Shown here: piece by piece, positions 33,401 to 48,607 of the stretch
How the letters are laid out: each line of letters begins with the position of its first letter
How positions within the stretch are numbered: the first letter of the stretch is position 1
Assembly (NCBI RefSeq): GCF_027887165.1
Contig: NC_077227.1
Span: 446,896,462 to 446,960,461, forward strand
Direction: 5' to 3'
DNA from: Monodelphis domestica
Lineage: Eukaryota > Chordata > Mammalia > Didelphimorphia > Didelphidae
Length of the DNA: 64,000 bases
Made by a program: the position numbers and the translations under genes
The notes under the pieces: generated by a model
Told to the model about the DNA's origin: nothing
Databases searched by the model: none
Seen by the model: only the letters and a program-made list of their open reading frames with translations

Positions 33401-34014
33401 TTTAAAAGTCTGAAAACCTGTGTATCATGCTTTCTTAAAAAAAAAAAGTATATTGTCTAATGATTTAAGTGATTTTGTATGTTAAGACAGGACTTAAATT
33501 TAATGACTAGAAAGGTTAGGATGAAGGAGGGAAGAGTGAAGTTATCATATTTATTACTTGATAAATGTTACTATTTTTCCATATTCTATTTTCTAAGTAA
33601 AGTTTGGGTTTTTTATATTGTCACACAATCTGTGGTATAAAGTCAGATATCAACATTATATTTTCCCCCTCTGATATATGACAAGTAAAACAACATTGCT
33701 TATTTACACAATAATAAAATGTTTAACATTAGTAGGACAATGATTAGGGTGAAGGTTTCACCCTTTTCTTCATATTTTTATTGTCATCAACTACAACTGA
33801 TTTTGATGTACAAAATCAATAAAGTTATTTGACATTATACTCAAATGAATCTGTGGTATTGATAAAGAAATTCCCTCTAATTACGTAGTTCAAAATTAAT
33901 TTCCATTCTCTGTGACTCTTGTCCATGTTCTAAAAATTCACTACAAAGGGGCTGCCAAACATGCTGTGGGCCTTTCTCTGACATTGTAAAAGACCCAGTG
34001 GGTTATTTGTTCTT

Positions 34015-34757
34015 TTTTTTTCCTTTTAAACATTATTTTATTTGGTCATTTTCAAACATTATTCATTGGAAAAAAAGGATCATTTTCTTTTCCTCCCCCT
34101 CCCGCCACCCCTCCCATAGCCGATGCGCGATTCCACTGGGTATCACATGTGTCCTTGATCCGAACCCATTTCCATGTTGTTGGCATTTGCATTAGGGTTT
34201 TCATTTAGAGTCTCTCCTCAGTCATGTCCCCTCAACCCCTGTAGTCAAGCAGTTGCCTTTCCTCGGTGTTTTTACTCCCACAGTTTGTCCTCTGCTTGTG
34301 GATAGTGTTTTTTCTCCTAGATCCCTGCAGATTGTTCAGGGACATTGCATTGCCACTAATGGAGAATTCCATTACATTGATTGTACCACAGTGTGTCAGT
34401 CTCTGTGTACAATGTTTTCCTGGTTCTGCTCCTTTTGCTCTGCATCACTTCCTGGAGGTTGTTCCAGTCCCTATGGAATTCTTCCACTTTATTATTCCTT
34501 TTAGCACAATAGTATTCCATCACCAACATATACCACAGTTTGTTCAGCCATTCTGAAGGGCATTCCCTCATTTTCCAATTTTTGGCCACCACAGAGAGCT
34601 CAGCTATGAATATTCTTGTACAAGTCTTTTTCCTTATTATCTCTTTGGGGTACAAACCCAGCAGTGAAATGGCTGGGTCAAAGGGTAGACAGTCTTTTAT
34701 TGCCCTTTGGGCATAGTTCCAAATTGCCCTCCAGAATGGTTGGATCAATTCATAGTT
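34015..34757 (-). mobile_element. L1 3' end, 5'-truncated, with target duplication
   Basis: Flanked by ggttatttgttctt at 34001-34014 and 34758-34771 (14 of 14). Encodes the ORF2 C-terminus antisense to CYLD ([40 protein letters not shown]) with a small deletion in the 'PSIGEW' region at about 34555. A recent-looking 5'-truncated insertion in the CYLD 5' intron. Confidence 0.92.
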
Positions 34758-35209
34758 GGTTATTTGTTCTTGAGACATGACCAGTCCATCTCTTTCTGTA
34801 ATACAATTCTTTGATTATATCCGTTACTCACCTTCTTCAGAGTTACTCATTAGTTATATGTTGCCACCTGCTCATGCCCATCAGAGACTTTTTCATTGCC
34901 CTTATGTAATGTTTTTCCATAGTTCTTGGGAGGCAGTGGCATGACAGGTTTGGAAGCATAATTAAATCATTTTTAGGATTCTCTAGGAATATTAAGAAAT
35001 CAAATTTCTTTGATCTAAAACCCTTTCCATACTTCCTCGTTTGAAGGTGGTCTACATTAGTGTGGTAGTCAAATAACTGGATCCAGAATATGTCTTATCT
35101 TGTTAGTTCATTGCCTCTCCACCCACCTGAAGTATTTGGGCTATTGATTGACCAATCTAAAGGACCCTGTACTTGTTGTTCCTTCCTTGAAGGACTTGAT
35201 GCTTTGATC

Positions 35210-36710
35210 CATCTTGAGAAGAGATTTAAGGTGAATAAACAATTATTTTATAAGCACTTTTTTTGTTGTTGTTGTTGTTGTTGCCAAGCATTGTGCTAAG
35301 CACTGGAAAAAACAGGAAAAACGATACCTGCTCTCAAGTAGCTGATAGTCTAACATGAAAATAACTATGTGCAAACAAGTTATATTAAGGATAAATTGTA
35401 GATAATCATCAGAAGGTGAAAATGAGCATCAAGTGGGATTGAAAAAAGCTTTTTGCAGAAATTGAGACTTGAGCTGAGCCTGGAAGGAAGCCAGGGAAGC
35501 TAGGAAGCAAAAGATGGGGAAATTCCATGGAGGGAGAATAGTCACTGAAGATGTCCAGTTGGAATATCTAATTCAAGGAATATTGAGGAGGCCCATATAA
35601 GATTGGAAGGTTAGGAGGGGACCAAATTATGAAGGGCTTTAAAAGCCAAATGGAGAATTTTATATTTGATACCTAAGGAAATAGGAAACTACTGCAGTTG
35701 ATTGAATAGATTATTCCCACAGATCTCTTTGATAACTGAATGGAAGTTGGATTGGAATGGGAAGAGAGCCTTGAGATAGGAGAGCTATGAACAGACCATT
35801 GAAATAGTCTAAACTTGCAATGATGAAGGTTTGTCACCAGGGTTGTGGCATTGTCAGAAGAGAATGTGCATATAAGATACTACAAAGGTAGAACTGATAG
35901 CACATGGCAGCAGATTGGATATAGAAGGTAAAAGAAAGTGAGGATTGAGGATGACAACTAGGTTGTGAATCTGAGTGACTGGGAGGTTAGTGGTACCTTT
36001 AACAGTAATAGGGAAGTTTAGAAGAGGGGAGAGTTATAGGGGAAAGATGTTCAGTTTTGGACATGTTGAGTTTAAGATATCTGATGGACATCCTAGGAGA
36101 TGAGAGGATAGAAGTCAAGAAAGAGGGTAAGGATGAATAAATAGATCTAATAGTCATAAATATATATGTGTATTCACACATCTAGGTATATATACGTATG
36201 TGTTTATAAATGTGTATTTCTTATTGACGGAGAGAGTATATCTAGATGTGTATCTTTATATATACACATGGATATATATGTGTGTGTGTTTATTTGAATT
36301 CCTGAGAGCTGATGATTTCATCACTAAGATTGAAGGATAGAAAGAGAAGAGGGACCAATATAGAGCCTGGGGGTGGGGGGAGTGGGGAAGGGTAACCACA
36401 GTTAGGTTCATGACTTTGATGAAGATCCTCCAAAGACCGAAGAGTAGCTAGACAGGTAGAAGGAGAACTAAGAGCAGTATCAAAAAACTGTAGTGTCAAG
36501 AACAAGGTGATATCCAATATCAGAAGATGTAGAGAAGTCAAGAAGGATGAGAGTTGAGGAAAGGCAATTGACTTTTGGCCATTAAAAGATAGTCGATAAC
36601 TTTGAAGACAGCAGTTAAATGATGAGATCAGAAACTGGACTGCAGAGAGTTGAGAATAATGAGAAAAAATAAATGAAAACATCCAAGGGAGGAGGCTTAT
36701 TTATTTACTA
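35210..36710 (+). repeat. Long old interspersed repeat, about 1.5 kb
   Basis: Starts with the 'attgtgctaagcactgg' head and 'tgctctcaagtagctgatag', passes 'ttatgaagggctttaaaagcc', 'gaccattgaaatagtctaaac', 'gtttgtcaccagggttgtgg', and ends near 'gataactttgaagacagcag'. The same module order occurs at 40010-41345 and partly at 2240-2830. No surviving frame; family not named. A (TG/TA) tract lies at 36165-36290. Confidence 0.55.
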
Positions 36711-37802
36711 TAGGACTGAGGGGAATGACCTATTAAGCAATGGGTAGTAACTTTATTATTTGTTTATTTTGGAATGCCAGCACAAAACTTTTTCCATATC
36801 CTTTTATTCTTCAAGTTTGCTATAAATGTTGCCCCAAGTCATCTTGGGTGAGCCTTGTCAATGGCAATGGGGAACTGCCAATTTGGATATCTCTGTCTTT
36901 TCTCTCTTCCAGAACTGGCTTCGATTAGAGTAATGTAAATTTAAAACAAAAATTTTATTTTATTTTTTTTTTCAGTTAGATTAATGTAAAATTAAGGAAA
37001 AAAAAAACATTTCTGGTAGATTTGCCTAAAGCCCAACATAAGGCATTAATAATTTTTTTCCTTCAACATAAATCTCATTGTACTGTACAGACACAGTGAT
37101 TAAATGTTTTTATTTAAAAGTTATTATAGGAAGCTTGGAGTAAAAGCATGCAATCTTTTTGAAAGCAATCAATCCTGCTTATTCTAAGGCTCTTTCTTTT
37201 GAACTCTTTTCACAGTTTTTTGTCCATCTGTACTTTCTTTCCCAGTTATACATACCTTTGTATAAACTCTTTAGGGTGCTCATTTAGATGCATATTGAAG
37301 TCAAAACAATGGTCCTTCTTTATCCTTCCGGTCTTTTCTGTAGATGGGCAGGTCAAACTCCTTTGTGTAATTGCAGATTCTTCCAAGAAACTTTTCTTTG
37401 TGGAGGTACTAGATGTAATTAATACAATACCATCTTTATCTGAGGACCTGGCTATCCTCAGGGAATCTTTCCTGGACCTAGACTCTTGCACTGGATACCC
37501 TTCCTCACTGTGGTGAATGCTTTGGGTGAGCATACATTTCCTTGTTTTATGCTTCACCATGTTTATTTACAAAAGGTTACTGACTTGGATTATTTCTGTA
37601 ATTTTCCAAAGAATCTAAAACATTTCTAGGAATGATCTTGGCATATAGAACGGAAGCATCTTTTAAAAGAGCCTGTAAGGCAGGGTTTTGTTCTTCAGAG
37701 ACAAATGTTTTTTTCTGAGTTGGCAAATAAGTTCAGTGAAATCTTATATTCCTTTCATCATTCAGTCATTTGTGAAGTGGTAAAAATGTGGTTGTTACCC
37801 TG

Positions 37803-37995
37803 AATTTAAAAAAAATGCTTACTTTCTGTCTTAGTATCAATTCTAGGACAGAAGAGGAGCAAGGGCTAGTCAGTTAGGGTTAAATGAATTGCTTAAGGTC
37901 ACACAGCTAGGAAGTGGCTGAGATCTGATTTGAACTTAGGTCCTCCTGACTTTAGGCCTGGCACTCTAATCCACTATGCTATCTGACTGCTCTGA
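37803..37995 (-). mobile_element. SINE, minus strand
   Basis: 'gcttactttctgtcttagtat', 'gtcacacagctaggaagtgg', 'atttgaacttaggtcctcc', head 'actatgctatctgactgctc'. Confidence 0.85.
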
Positions 37996-39677
37996 CATTT
38001 CACTTAAAGTAAAAATTGATTGTGAATAATATTCCACAAATTTTTATGAATTTGGAAAAAAAATAGGTCTTATTTGGATACTTAGGACTTATTTGGATAC
38101 TATAGAATTTTTTTTTTATCATTCACCAAAGTATTTTAGAGAGGAATTTGCTTTCAGTCATAGTATTGGAGATAAGGGAAGTCCTTTTAATGGTATGTGA
38201 ATTGTATAGTGGCTAGTACTTAATCTTTTTTTGTGCTTTAGAAGCAAGGCTAATTTCTAATATTCTTTACATTTTTGTTGGGGAAAAGTATAGAGCTGGG
38301 AATAGAAAGGGTTTGACTGGATATTTGTCAATGTAGAGTTTAGATGGTCTATACTGGTCACACTGGTATTTTTATAGAATCATGAGGTTGGCAACCATTT
38401 ATATTCTTTCTTAGGAAAATAAATGGGAGAAAAGATTTAAGGACAGAGAATTTCTTAGCATATACTAAAATAAAGATGTTTTAAAGGATTGTATTGCAAG
38501 TATATTTTGCTTTTTGTGATATTAATGTACCTGAAAAGTTACATGTAATTCAAATTGCATTTTAATTTTGTTGGGAAAGCTTGCTACATGTGGAAATTTT
38601 GGTTTTGTTTTATTTCATAAAAACCAAAACTTCCTTAATTTAAAGTTTTTGTAAATTATAGCATTCCTGTTTTAATATTTTCACATGTACTTGTGTCAGT
38701 ATATAAGTTGGGGTGAAATTTTAAACTGCATGAGGATTTTTACCTCCAGTAATGAAGTGATAAGTCAAATTTTAGCTTATTTAAGAATATGATAGTTTCT
38801 CTTTTTAGAGAAAGAGATTCTTTCTTTAAGCGATGGTTATTCTATAATAACTAGAAGAGTTTTAAAAAGGTCTCATTGACCTTCCTTTCTGTTTGGTAAT
38901 TATGATCAGGAGAAGGGTTTAGTACAGTATGCATTGATTTTGACATCTGATAAGGAATAGATAGCTTCCAGTGCTTTTAAGAACCAGTATACTTTAGATT
39001 AGAAGAACAACGTTCTTGAGTTTCAAAATTGTTTTTGTTTCCTTAAGTGAAATTCTTATGAATAGTATGTGCTGATAACCTGAGAATCAAAATGACATTC
39101 TATCTTCAAGATAAGGTAGATACTGACACTTTAATAATATGTACAGATAGTGATTCAGCTAGTTGATATTATTTTATTGTTTCATATGATTTAGAATTTG
39201 CTGAAGGCTTCTTTGCTATTTTGTATATAAAACATTTTTGACAGTATTGTATTTCCAAGGCCATTTGGAGTTAAGGTAAATATTTTTGTCCTATAAACTC
39301 ACATATTATTTATTACTTACCCATAAGATTATAAATCCCTATTTAGTTAGAATCAGCAAGCAAACTGAAATAACCCAGTATTTTCACAGATCTTTTCCAG
39401 TGATAATTGATGCTTTGGTTTAAGTAGGTAAACATTAATTAAGATCCTTGTTACTGGGAATACAAAAGTAAAAATAAAACAATGTCTGTTCATAGGGAGC
39501 TTGCATTCTTTTGTTATGAAGACTTCATATTCATAGACAAGTAAATGTAAATTAAATTGAGGAACTACAAAACACTTATGAGCTGGGGTGATCTTGGATT
39601 TTTTTTTTTTGCCCTTCCAAGTGCCCTTTCAAGTGGCACCTCAATTTAGCCTTGCTTGAAAGTAAAAGTTCTTTTTT

Positions 39678-39880
39678 TTAAAAACCTTTACCTTCCACCT
39701 TAACATCAATACTGTGTATTGGTTCCAAGGCAGAAGAATGGTAAGGGTTAGGCAATGGGGGTCAAGTGACTTGCCCAGGGTCACATAGTTGGGAAGTGTC
39801 TGAGGCAACATTTGAACCTAGGACCTCCTGTCTCTAGGCCTGGCTCTCAATCCACTGAGCTACCCAGCTGCCCCCAGTTT
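39678..39880 (-). mobile_element. Marsupial tRNA-derived SINE, minus strand
   Basis: Near-consensus: 'acctttaccttccacctta', 'tggttccaaggcagaag', 'gtgacttgcccagggtcac', 'actgagctacccagctgcc'. Among the least degraded SINEs here. Confidence 0.93.
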
Positions 39881-40009
39881 TGGGGGTTTTTAGAGGCATA
39901 TGGGGGAGGGAGGGTTTGGGTAGGAACAACCCATATGGAAGTATGGAGTTGAGAGACTGAATGTTAAGTCAGGGACAATTAGTAGTCCACATTAATATAC
40001 ACACTGGGG

Positions 40010-41345
40010 AGTAATAACAAATATTTGAAAAGATAGATTGCAATTAGTTATAGAAGGTATCAAAAGCTAAGCTCAGGAATATTTTTTTTTATCCCAGGAG
40101 CAATAGGGAACCACTGAAGATTTTTTAACAGATAGTGAAATGGCTAGACCTTGCTTTAGGAAAATTATTTTGGCAATTTTATAAAGAAGCCACAAAAAGC
40201 ATGGTGACCCCTTAAGAGCTGAGAAGTGATGAAAGCCTGGACTAGTGAAAATGGAGTAAAAGGTACAGATGTGAGAGACATTGATGTAAACTCTCTAAGA
40301 CTTGTTAATTGATGGAATAGGATGGGAAGAACAAAGGGTGACTTGAAGTTTGTAAATCAGGGTGACTAGAAGAATGATGATGCGTTCAGCAGAAATAAAT
40401 TGGAAGAAGGGGGTCCCTTTTTGGGGGGGAAGATAATTAGTTCCACTTTGAAGGTATTGCATTTTTAGATGCTGACAGGACATCTAGATGGTCATTGCCA
40501 ATTGCCAACTCTACATGCAAGTTTCTGGAATTTAGGGGAGAGATTAAGGCTAGATATATAGATTTATAAGTCACCTATATTTTGATATCATTGATCCCAT
40601 GGAAATGGATAAGACTGCCAAGAAAGAGGGCATATATAGAGAGGAAATAAATATTCCTAGGACCCAGACTTGAGGGTACATGCACACATGGAACAGGAGA
40701 TGGATAAGAAATCAAGAAAAAAGGTGGAAAAGCACCAGTCAGAAAAACCAAGCGAGGATAGTCTCTTGAAAGCTAAGGAAGAAAGAGAATGTTCAGAAGG
40801 GAAGGAGTGGTTAACAGTTTCAAAAGCTGTCAAGAAGTCAAGTGGGATACAAACTAAGTAAAAGTCTTTAGATTAAAAAGATAAAAATATTGCTGTTAAC
40901 TTTGGGGTGATTATTCTCAGTTGACTAATTGGGTTGGAAGCCATATTGCAAGGGTTTCTGGTGAAGCTCCTGTACATAGAAGATGGGGATACAGTAATTG
41001 GAAGAAGGAGAAAGATTGGCTCTGTGAGAAGGACTACTTCTTCCTCAGACCCTGTAGAAAATAAGGTAGGCAAAATTTAATATGTGTAGTAAGGGAGAAG
41101 AGAGATTCCCATAGGAGATGACCTTTACTCCATTAGTAAAGAAGGAGGAAACTCTCCTTTTAAAGAAAAATGAGGAAGAGATGATATTGGGATCTTGAAG
41201 GAAAGATTTGGGGAATATAAGAGAGTCAGCTGGGGTAGAAAAATGGATTGCTAAGTAGCAGTGCTCAATTGAGATCATGGACTTGATAAGAATAGATGTA
41301 GGCAGGGTACTTCCTTGGTTTCTTCCTATTGAGCTCATCAGTGTT
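40010..41345 (+). repeat. Long old interspersed repeat
   Basis: 'gcaatagggaaccactgaag', 'gcaattttataaagaagcc', 'caagaagtcaagtgggatac', 'ttgggttggaagccatattg' repeat the order of the copy at 35210-36710. Antisense ORFs in it are short and unsupported. Confidence 0.5.
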
Positions 41346-41934
41346 GGAATAGCTATAGAGGGGATCTGGGTTTGAGGATTGGCAAGGCCTAAATTAGGTC
41401 CTAGAACAAGTCATTCTTGTCAAGGTAACAAAGTGAGGGAAGTGAGAACTAGACAGGACTAATAATTTAAGAGAACAAGAAGTACAGGTGGACAGATAAG
41501 AGGTCATGGTAAGGATAAAACATTGCAGAGGAAGCACTAGAAGAACAAGAAATTTTGATCAGAGAGTTCAGGATCATGAAGTGAGTACAGTTAAGGGTAA
41601 TAGATTATCCTTATGAGTGGCTGAGGTAAAAGAAAGATATAGGCCATGAGAGTTAAGGAGGTTGTTGAATTAGAAGATTAGGGCTCACAAGTTTAAAGTT
41701 ATGAGTCAGGATACTGGGGAAGAATGTGAGCTGATTGAGAAAGGGGGAGAGTGACCTGTAGATCAGCAGATTATAGCTGCAAAGATCTATACTTGTTGAT
41801 CGATAGATGGAGTGAACTTTAAAAAAGGAAAAAAGTTTTGGAATAAAGCAGAGGGCAGGCTTCTGAAAAACTGGCAGTGAGGAGAAATGCTTCATTTAGA
41901 GATATCTTTTGAAACTTCAAAGATTAGTTCTTTT

Positions 41935-42870
41935 CAGTGTAGTTTAATCTTTTAAGTGGGGCATTTGGGGAAGACTAGTACCTCTGATTTGAGGTCATCC
42001 ATTGCATCCTAAGCCATCACCACTCATTTTGGCTTTTTGTCTTGCCACTGAACTTTGATGATTCTGTAAGAGAGAGCAAAGCCAGTGACTTTGAACAGTT
42101 CTGCCTCACTTAAATCCAATTAATGCACAAGTTCATCAGTATTTCATTCCAGCTCTATGATGGAATGCTTGCATGGGTTCAGGATAATGGAAGATGCCCT
42201 CACACTTTCCCAGTCATCAGTGGAATGAATCAGGGAAGTGTGCTCTCTCCCATACTTGTTAGCAGGATGTTTTCCATAATATTGTTAGATGCTTTTAATG
42301 AGGATGAAAATGGCATCAAAGTAAAATTATTTAGATTACAAGCTGAAGTAGAGGGGCAGTTAGTGCATGACTTTTTGTTCACAGTTGATTGTGCACTCAG
42401 TGCTGCTTGTGAGACTGAGGTACAACAGAATATGGATTGATCCTATGCTGCTTGTGCTAATTTTGTCCTGACAACACCAAAAAAAAACAAAAAGAAAAAC
42501 CAGCTAGCCAGCCAGCACCACACTATCCATACATGGAACCATCAGTTACAACAAATGGAGAAATCTTAAATGCTGTGGATGGATGTTAATGGATATATGT
42601 ACAAGTACATAGATGATGAGGTTGGCTTAAGAGTTGCCAGAGCTAGCTCAGGGTCTGCTCTGAAGGATCTGAAGGAAAGTAGGGGAGAGAAGAGGTAGTA
42701 GGCTATCTACCATATTGAAGATCTACACAGCTGCCGTGTTGACTTCATTGCTGTCTGGACAGTATGCCGTCTCATTCTGATCTTGTGTTAGTTTGTTCAG
42801 CCACAGTAGGACATACTGTGCATTGACCTTGACATGGTGATATCATTTTGGTCCTCTTTAAGCCTGAACA
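41935..42870 (+). pseudogene. RTE-type LINE reverse transcriptase relic
   Basis: 42123-42440 reads FQLYDGMLAWVQDNGRCPHT, then FPVISGMNQGSVLSPIL and LVHDFLFTVDCALSA. This is the palm region of the RTE-like reverse transcriptases often annotated as 'craniofacial development protein 2-like', where the equivalents are VTNGVKQGCVLAPTLF and DFLFADDCALNA. The catalytic FADD is mutated to FTVD. Further fragments (IYTAAVLTSLL-like at about 42725) follow in shifted frames. The 3' end 'tgatatcattttggtcctct' at 42838 matches the usual tail of marsupial RTE elements and their SINE partners. Long dead. Confidence 0.75.
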
Positions 42871-43216
42871 ATAATTTTTTAAGTATTGACTCCTTAGCAA
42901 CTGGTCATTTGAATATTATCTAGAGAGATAGCTATGATATAGTGGATAGACATCTGGCTTTGGATCCTGGAAGACCACCTGAGTTTGAGATCCATCTTTG
43001 ATTGATTATATATATATATAGATGTGTATATACACACACACATACATTGTGTCTTTGTAACCCTGAAGTGTCACTTTTCCTCTCATTGCTCTAAGAAACT
43101 CAGTTTATAAATTGCAGAGAAGTTATAGACCTGCATTGGTAGAGAGTTTCCCCATTCCAGAGAAATCACAAGTTTAGTCTCTATTCTTCATTCTTGGCAA
43201 ATATACTAAAATACTC

Positions 43217-43410
43217 AGGGGCAGTTAGGTAACTCAGCTGATAGAGCCAGATCAGTAGACAAGAGGTCCTGGGTTTAAATCTGGCCTTAGACTTAGCTGT
43301 GTGATCCTGGGCAAAGTCACTTAATCCTCCTTGCCTAGCCCTTACCACTTTTCTGCCTTGGAACCAGTAATCTAAGACAGAAGGTAAGGGTTTACAAGAA
43401 AACAAACAAA
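43217..43410 (+). mobile_element. Marsupial tRNA-derived SINE, plus strand
   Basis: 'ggggcagttaggtaactcag', 'gtcctgggtttaaatctggc', 'gtgtgatcctgggcaaagtc', tail 'acagaaggtaagggttta'. A partial second SINE head is at 42940-43000. Confidence 0.9.
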
Positions 43411-44571
43411 AGAACCCCACTCAATGATAGTTTTCCATTTTCCAATGCTGAGAAATAGGAATTTACAACACTTCAACAATGAGATAGTGAGACTGTACTT
43501 AAAAATTCATATAAAATAAAGCATTATTAGTTTTGGAATATTTTAAGGGAAAAAAATCACCTACAATAGTTTGCTAATTCAGTTAAAATTATTTGAGATT
43601 TGATTGGTTTATTTTTTGTACAGACCTATGATTCCATTAGTGAGGCAACTCCTTAAAAGCAGATCTCCAACCAATTTGAAACTTAGAAATAGCTTATTAT
43701 CATTATCAGTGTCTCAGTATTAAATGTGGCTACATCTGGTTAGCTTTAAACAAGGCAATTGATATTTGCATGACAGCTTTGGACTATGTATATATCATGT
43801 CATATACAATGTCAAGAACATGGTAGGCATTCAGTAAATAGTTTTCTTTCAAATTTAAACCTGACTTTAATGCAATTTTCATTAGTACTGTTTTGCTTTG
43901 AAAAACTCTGAAATATTAGTGGCAACTATCACTTCCATTTCTGAAACTCTTGGTTTTTAAGGCCCTCTATGGTATTTATCAAGCACAATAGAAGGCCTTG
44001 TAAACTAACAGTTTATTTATTTCCATGATGTTTTATTCAAGGAAGGCATGAAATTAATATATTACTTGTAACATGTAATTAATATGTTAATCTATTTTGC
44101 TGTATTTCCAGAGTTATAAATAGTCTTTTGGCAAAGTTATTGGATTCCTGAATTCTTAGAACCATCCTTTCACCCCATTTCATATGTTAAGTAAAGGGCA
44201 GGTCTTAACCTTACCAAACCTAAATTTTATTTAAAAATATTTAGAAGAGAACTTAACCTTTCTTGATAATACTTTATGCATATATAAATATACATTTACC
44301 AACATCTGCCCTAATATGAACTCATTTCTATTTATATTATCCTAAGTAGAAAAGGAAAAGGATTGTTTATCATTATCTCTACAATACTTTTTTTTTTACT
44401 TAGGACCTAGAGATTGTTCATCTTCTATAGATCAGTCCCATTTTCTCTATATTAGACATTTTTCATATAATTTTTTCTCCCATATCTTTCTGACCCAAAT
44501 CTATTTAAGAAACTCCAAGCCAAAATTATTGGTATTCAACTAATTTTTAATATGTTGTCTAATGATACAAT

Positions 44572-44830
44572 GTGGCAGCTGTGTGGTTCTGAGGATAGTG
44601 TGCTGGACTTAGAAACAGGAAGATCTGAATTCACATTTGGCCTCAGACACTTATTAACTGTGTATCCCTGAAAAGTCACTTAACTGCTATTTGCCTTCAT
44701 CTACTAGAGAAGGAAATGGCAAAACCTTCTAGTATCTTTGCTAAAGAAAAACTCCTCGACAGTATTGATGTGCTCTGGTCCACAGAGCCTTGAAGAGTCA
44801 TGCACCACTAATAAATGAACAATAACAATG
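44572..44830 (+). mobile_element. SINE of a second family, plus strand
   Basis: tRNA-like head 'gtggcagctgtgtggttctg', 'cacatttggcctcagacac', then a distinct 3' part: 'ggaaatggcaaaaccttctag', 'gccttgaagagtcatgcac', with AACAATAACAA-like tail. The 3' part differs from the more common SINE. Confidence 0.8.
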
Positions 44831-45029
44831 ACACCATGATATATTTAGTGACAATTATTAGTATTATTCAGAAATTAAACAGCTACTTTATTATAACGAG
44901 GATATGCATATAGGAACTATTTTTCACATTAAAGTATTAGTTTGAACTGTCAAAAATGTTCTGGATATTAGACCCCTGATAAAATAGTAATGAAGATATA
45001 TATTTTTACAACTTCTAGTAAACTTTACC

Positions 45030-45230
45030 CCCTATTTCTAAACCTTTACTCTTTGTCTTAGTAACAACTCTTAAGAGAAGGACAAAGGGGTAGGCAAATG
45101 GTTAAGTGATTTGTCCAGGGTCACACAGATAGGAAGTGTCTGGGGTCATATTTGAATCCATGTCATCTCGACGCGACACTAGGCCTGGTGCTCTATCTAT
45201 TCTTTGTGCCACCTAGCTGCCTCTTAGTAA
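45030..45230 (-). mobile_element. SINE, minus strand
   Basis: 'gtccagggtcacacagatag', 'catatttgaatccatgtcat', head 'gtgccacctagctgcctc'. The head is partly rearranged ('ctcgacgcgacactagg'). Confidence 0.8.
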
Positions 45231-46201
45231 ACCTTTTATAATATAAATTAATTCCATAGTTGTTAGAAATGGAAAAAATACTTTTATAAGATGTTTTAAG
45301 AATAGAAAGATGATACTGATTCAGAGGTGAAATATTCCATTGACCAAAATATAATATACAAAAAAATGAGTTGTGGTTAGTTTAGAATATGTGAAGTAAG
45401 AGTCATGTGATCTCTGGTAAGTCATATTAAGTCATATCACTTTTGGGGACTTCAGTTTCTTCTCCTTTCCAAGTCACAGTTCTATGATTTTTTGAAAATG
45501 AATTTCCTTCTCCAATGCGCATGCTCCTTCTCTTTCCTTCCACATACCACATGCATTTATAAATGACAAAATCTTGAATCAGTGTATATGGAATTAAGAG
45601 CTATCACTTAATTCACAGAAAATCTGTAGGGTATAAATAGGCTATTTTAAAAAATGTGTACTTTTTGTAGGTTTCATGTTAAAATAAATCATAAAAATAA
45701 ATGTTATTCAAGTTAAAGGTTTTCTTGTTTTAAAATTTAGAGAATTTGATAATTATGTTAATAAACTTTTTAAAAATGCCTTTGTAAATTTTGAAATTTT
45801 GAGCTTTTTTTCCTTGGCTTGAATTTTACCAACAACTTTGTAAACACTACTGAAGTAGCTTTTTACCTGCTTTATGTTGTGATAAGTTATGCCATTTATC
45901 TCCTGAGTCGTTTACTTATTATAATTTATATATAAAATTGTATATAAAATATATGATATGAACGTGTCTATGCATTGGGATAAATGAATATATTTATAAT
46001 ACACATATGTATGTATACCTTTCCTTTGAATCTTTTTGTTCCTGTATATAGCTGAAATATTCTTAGTATTGCTTCCATTGCATACATGTTCATAATAACA
46101 TTAAGAAATGATATAACTTTTATCATAGTTTATGTTGAAAAAAGGTTAAAATTTCTTTTTGCTTGTCCTCTAGGCTTTTTGATTTGAGATATTTTTAGAA
46201 C

Positions 46202-48304
<2,103 letters not shown>

Positions 48305-48607
48305 GAAGAAGGTCGGGGTCAAGGTTTCACTGATGGAATTTACCAAGGGAAACAACTTTTCCGGTGTGATGAAGATTGTGGTGTCTTTGTGGCTTTGGAC
48401 AAATTAGAGCTTATAGAAGATGATGACAGTACATTGGAAAGTGATTATGCAGGCCCGATTGACATGATGCAGGTTGAACTTCCTCCTTTGGAAATAAATT
48501 CCAGAGTTTCTTTGAAGGTTGGCGAAGGTATAGAATCTGGAACAGTTATATTCTGTGATGTCTTGCCAGGAAAAGAGAATTTAGGATACTTTGTTGGAGT
48601 TGATATG
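48305..48607 (+). CDS. CYLD: CYLD second coding exon (residues 169-269)
   Basis: Acceptor ATCTAG, donor GTAAGA, exactly 101 codons, phase 0 at both ends. It begins [19 protein letters not shown], completing CAP-Gly 1 (the GFTDG loop is the equivalent of the GKNDG partner-binding motif), continues [15 protein letters not shown], a linker, [19 protein letters not shown], and enters CAP-Gly 2, ending GYFVGVDM. Close to the human sequence, with changes such as GPIDMM for GPGDTM. An ORF reading through the donor is not real. Confidence 0.97.

Larger units (their letters stand above)
30503..46173 (+). other. CYLD 5' introns, repeat-rich
   Basis: No coding exon. Human CYLD has another untranslated exon in this interval; I could not place it. 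Contents: SINEs, an antisense L1 3' end, long old repeats and an RTE-type LINE relic, listed separately. 43840-44560 and 45240-46170 are AT-rich with nothing recognised. Confidence 0.6.

Noticed and set aside
36290..36682. 130-residue minus ORF
   Set aside because: Antisense to the old repeat at 35210-36710; not open in the related copy.
40670..41895. Several 60-100 residue ORFs on both strands
   Set aside because: They fall in a long old repeat whose other copies have different stops.
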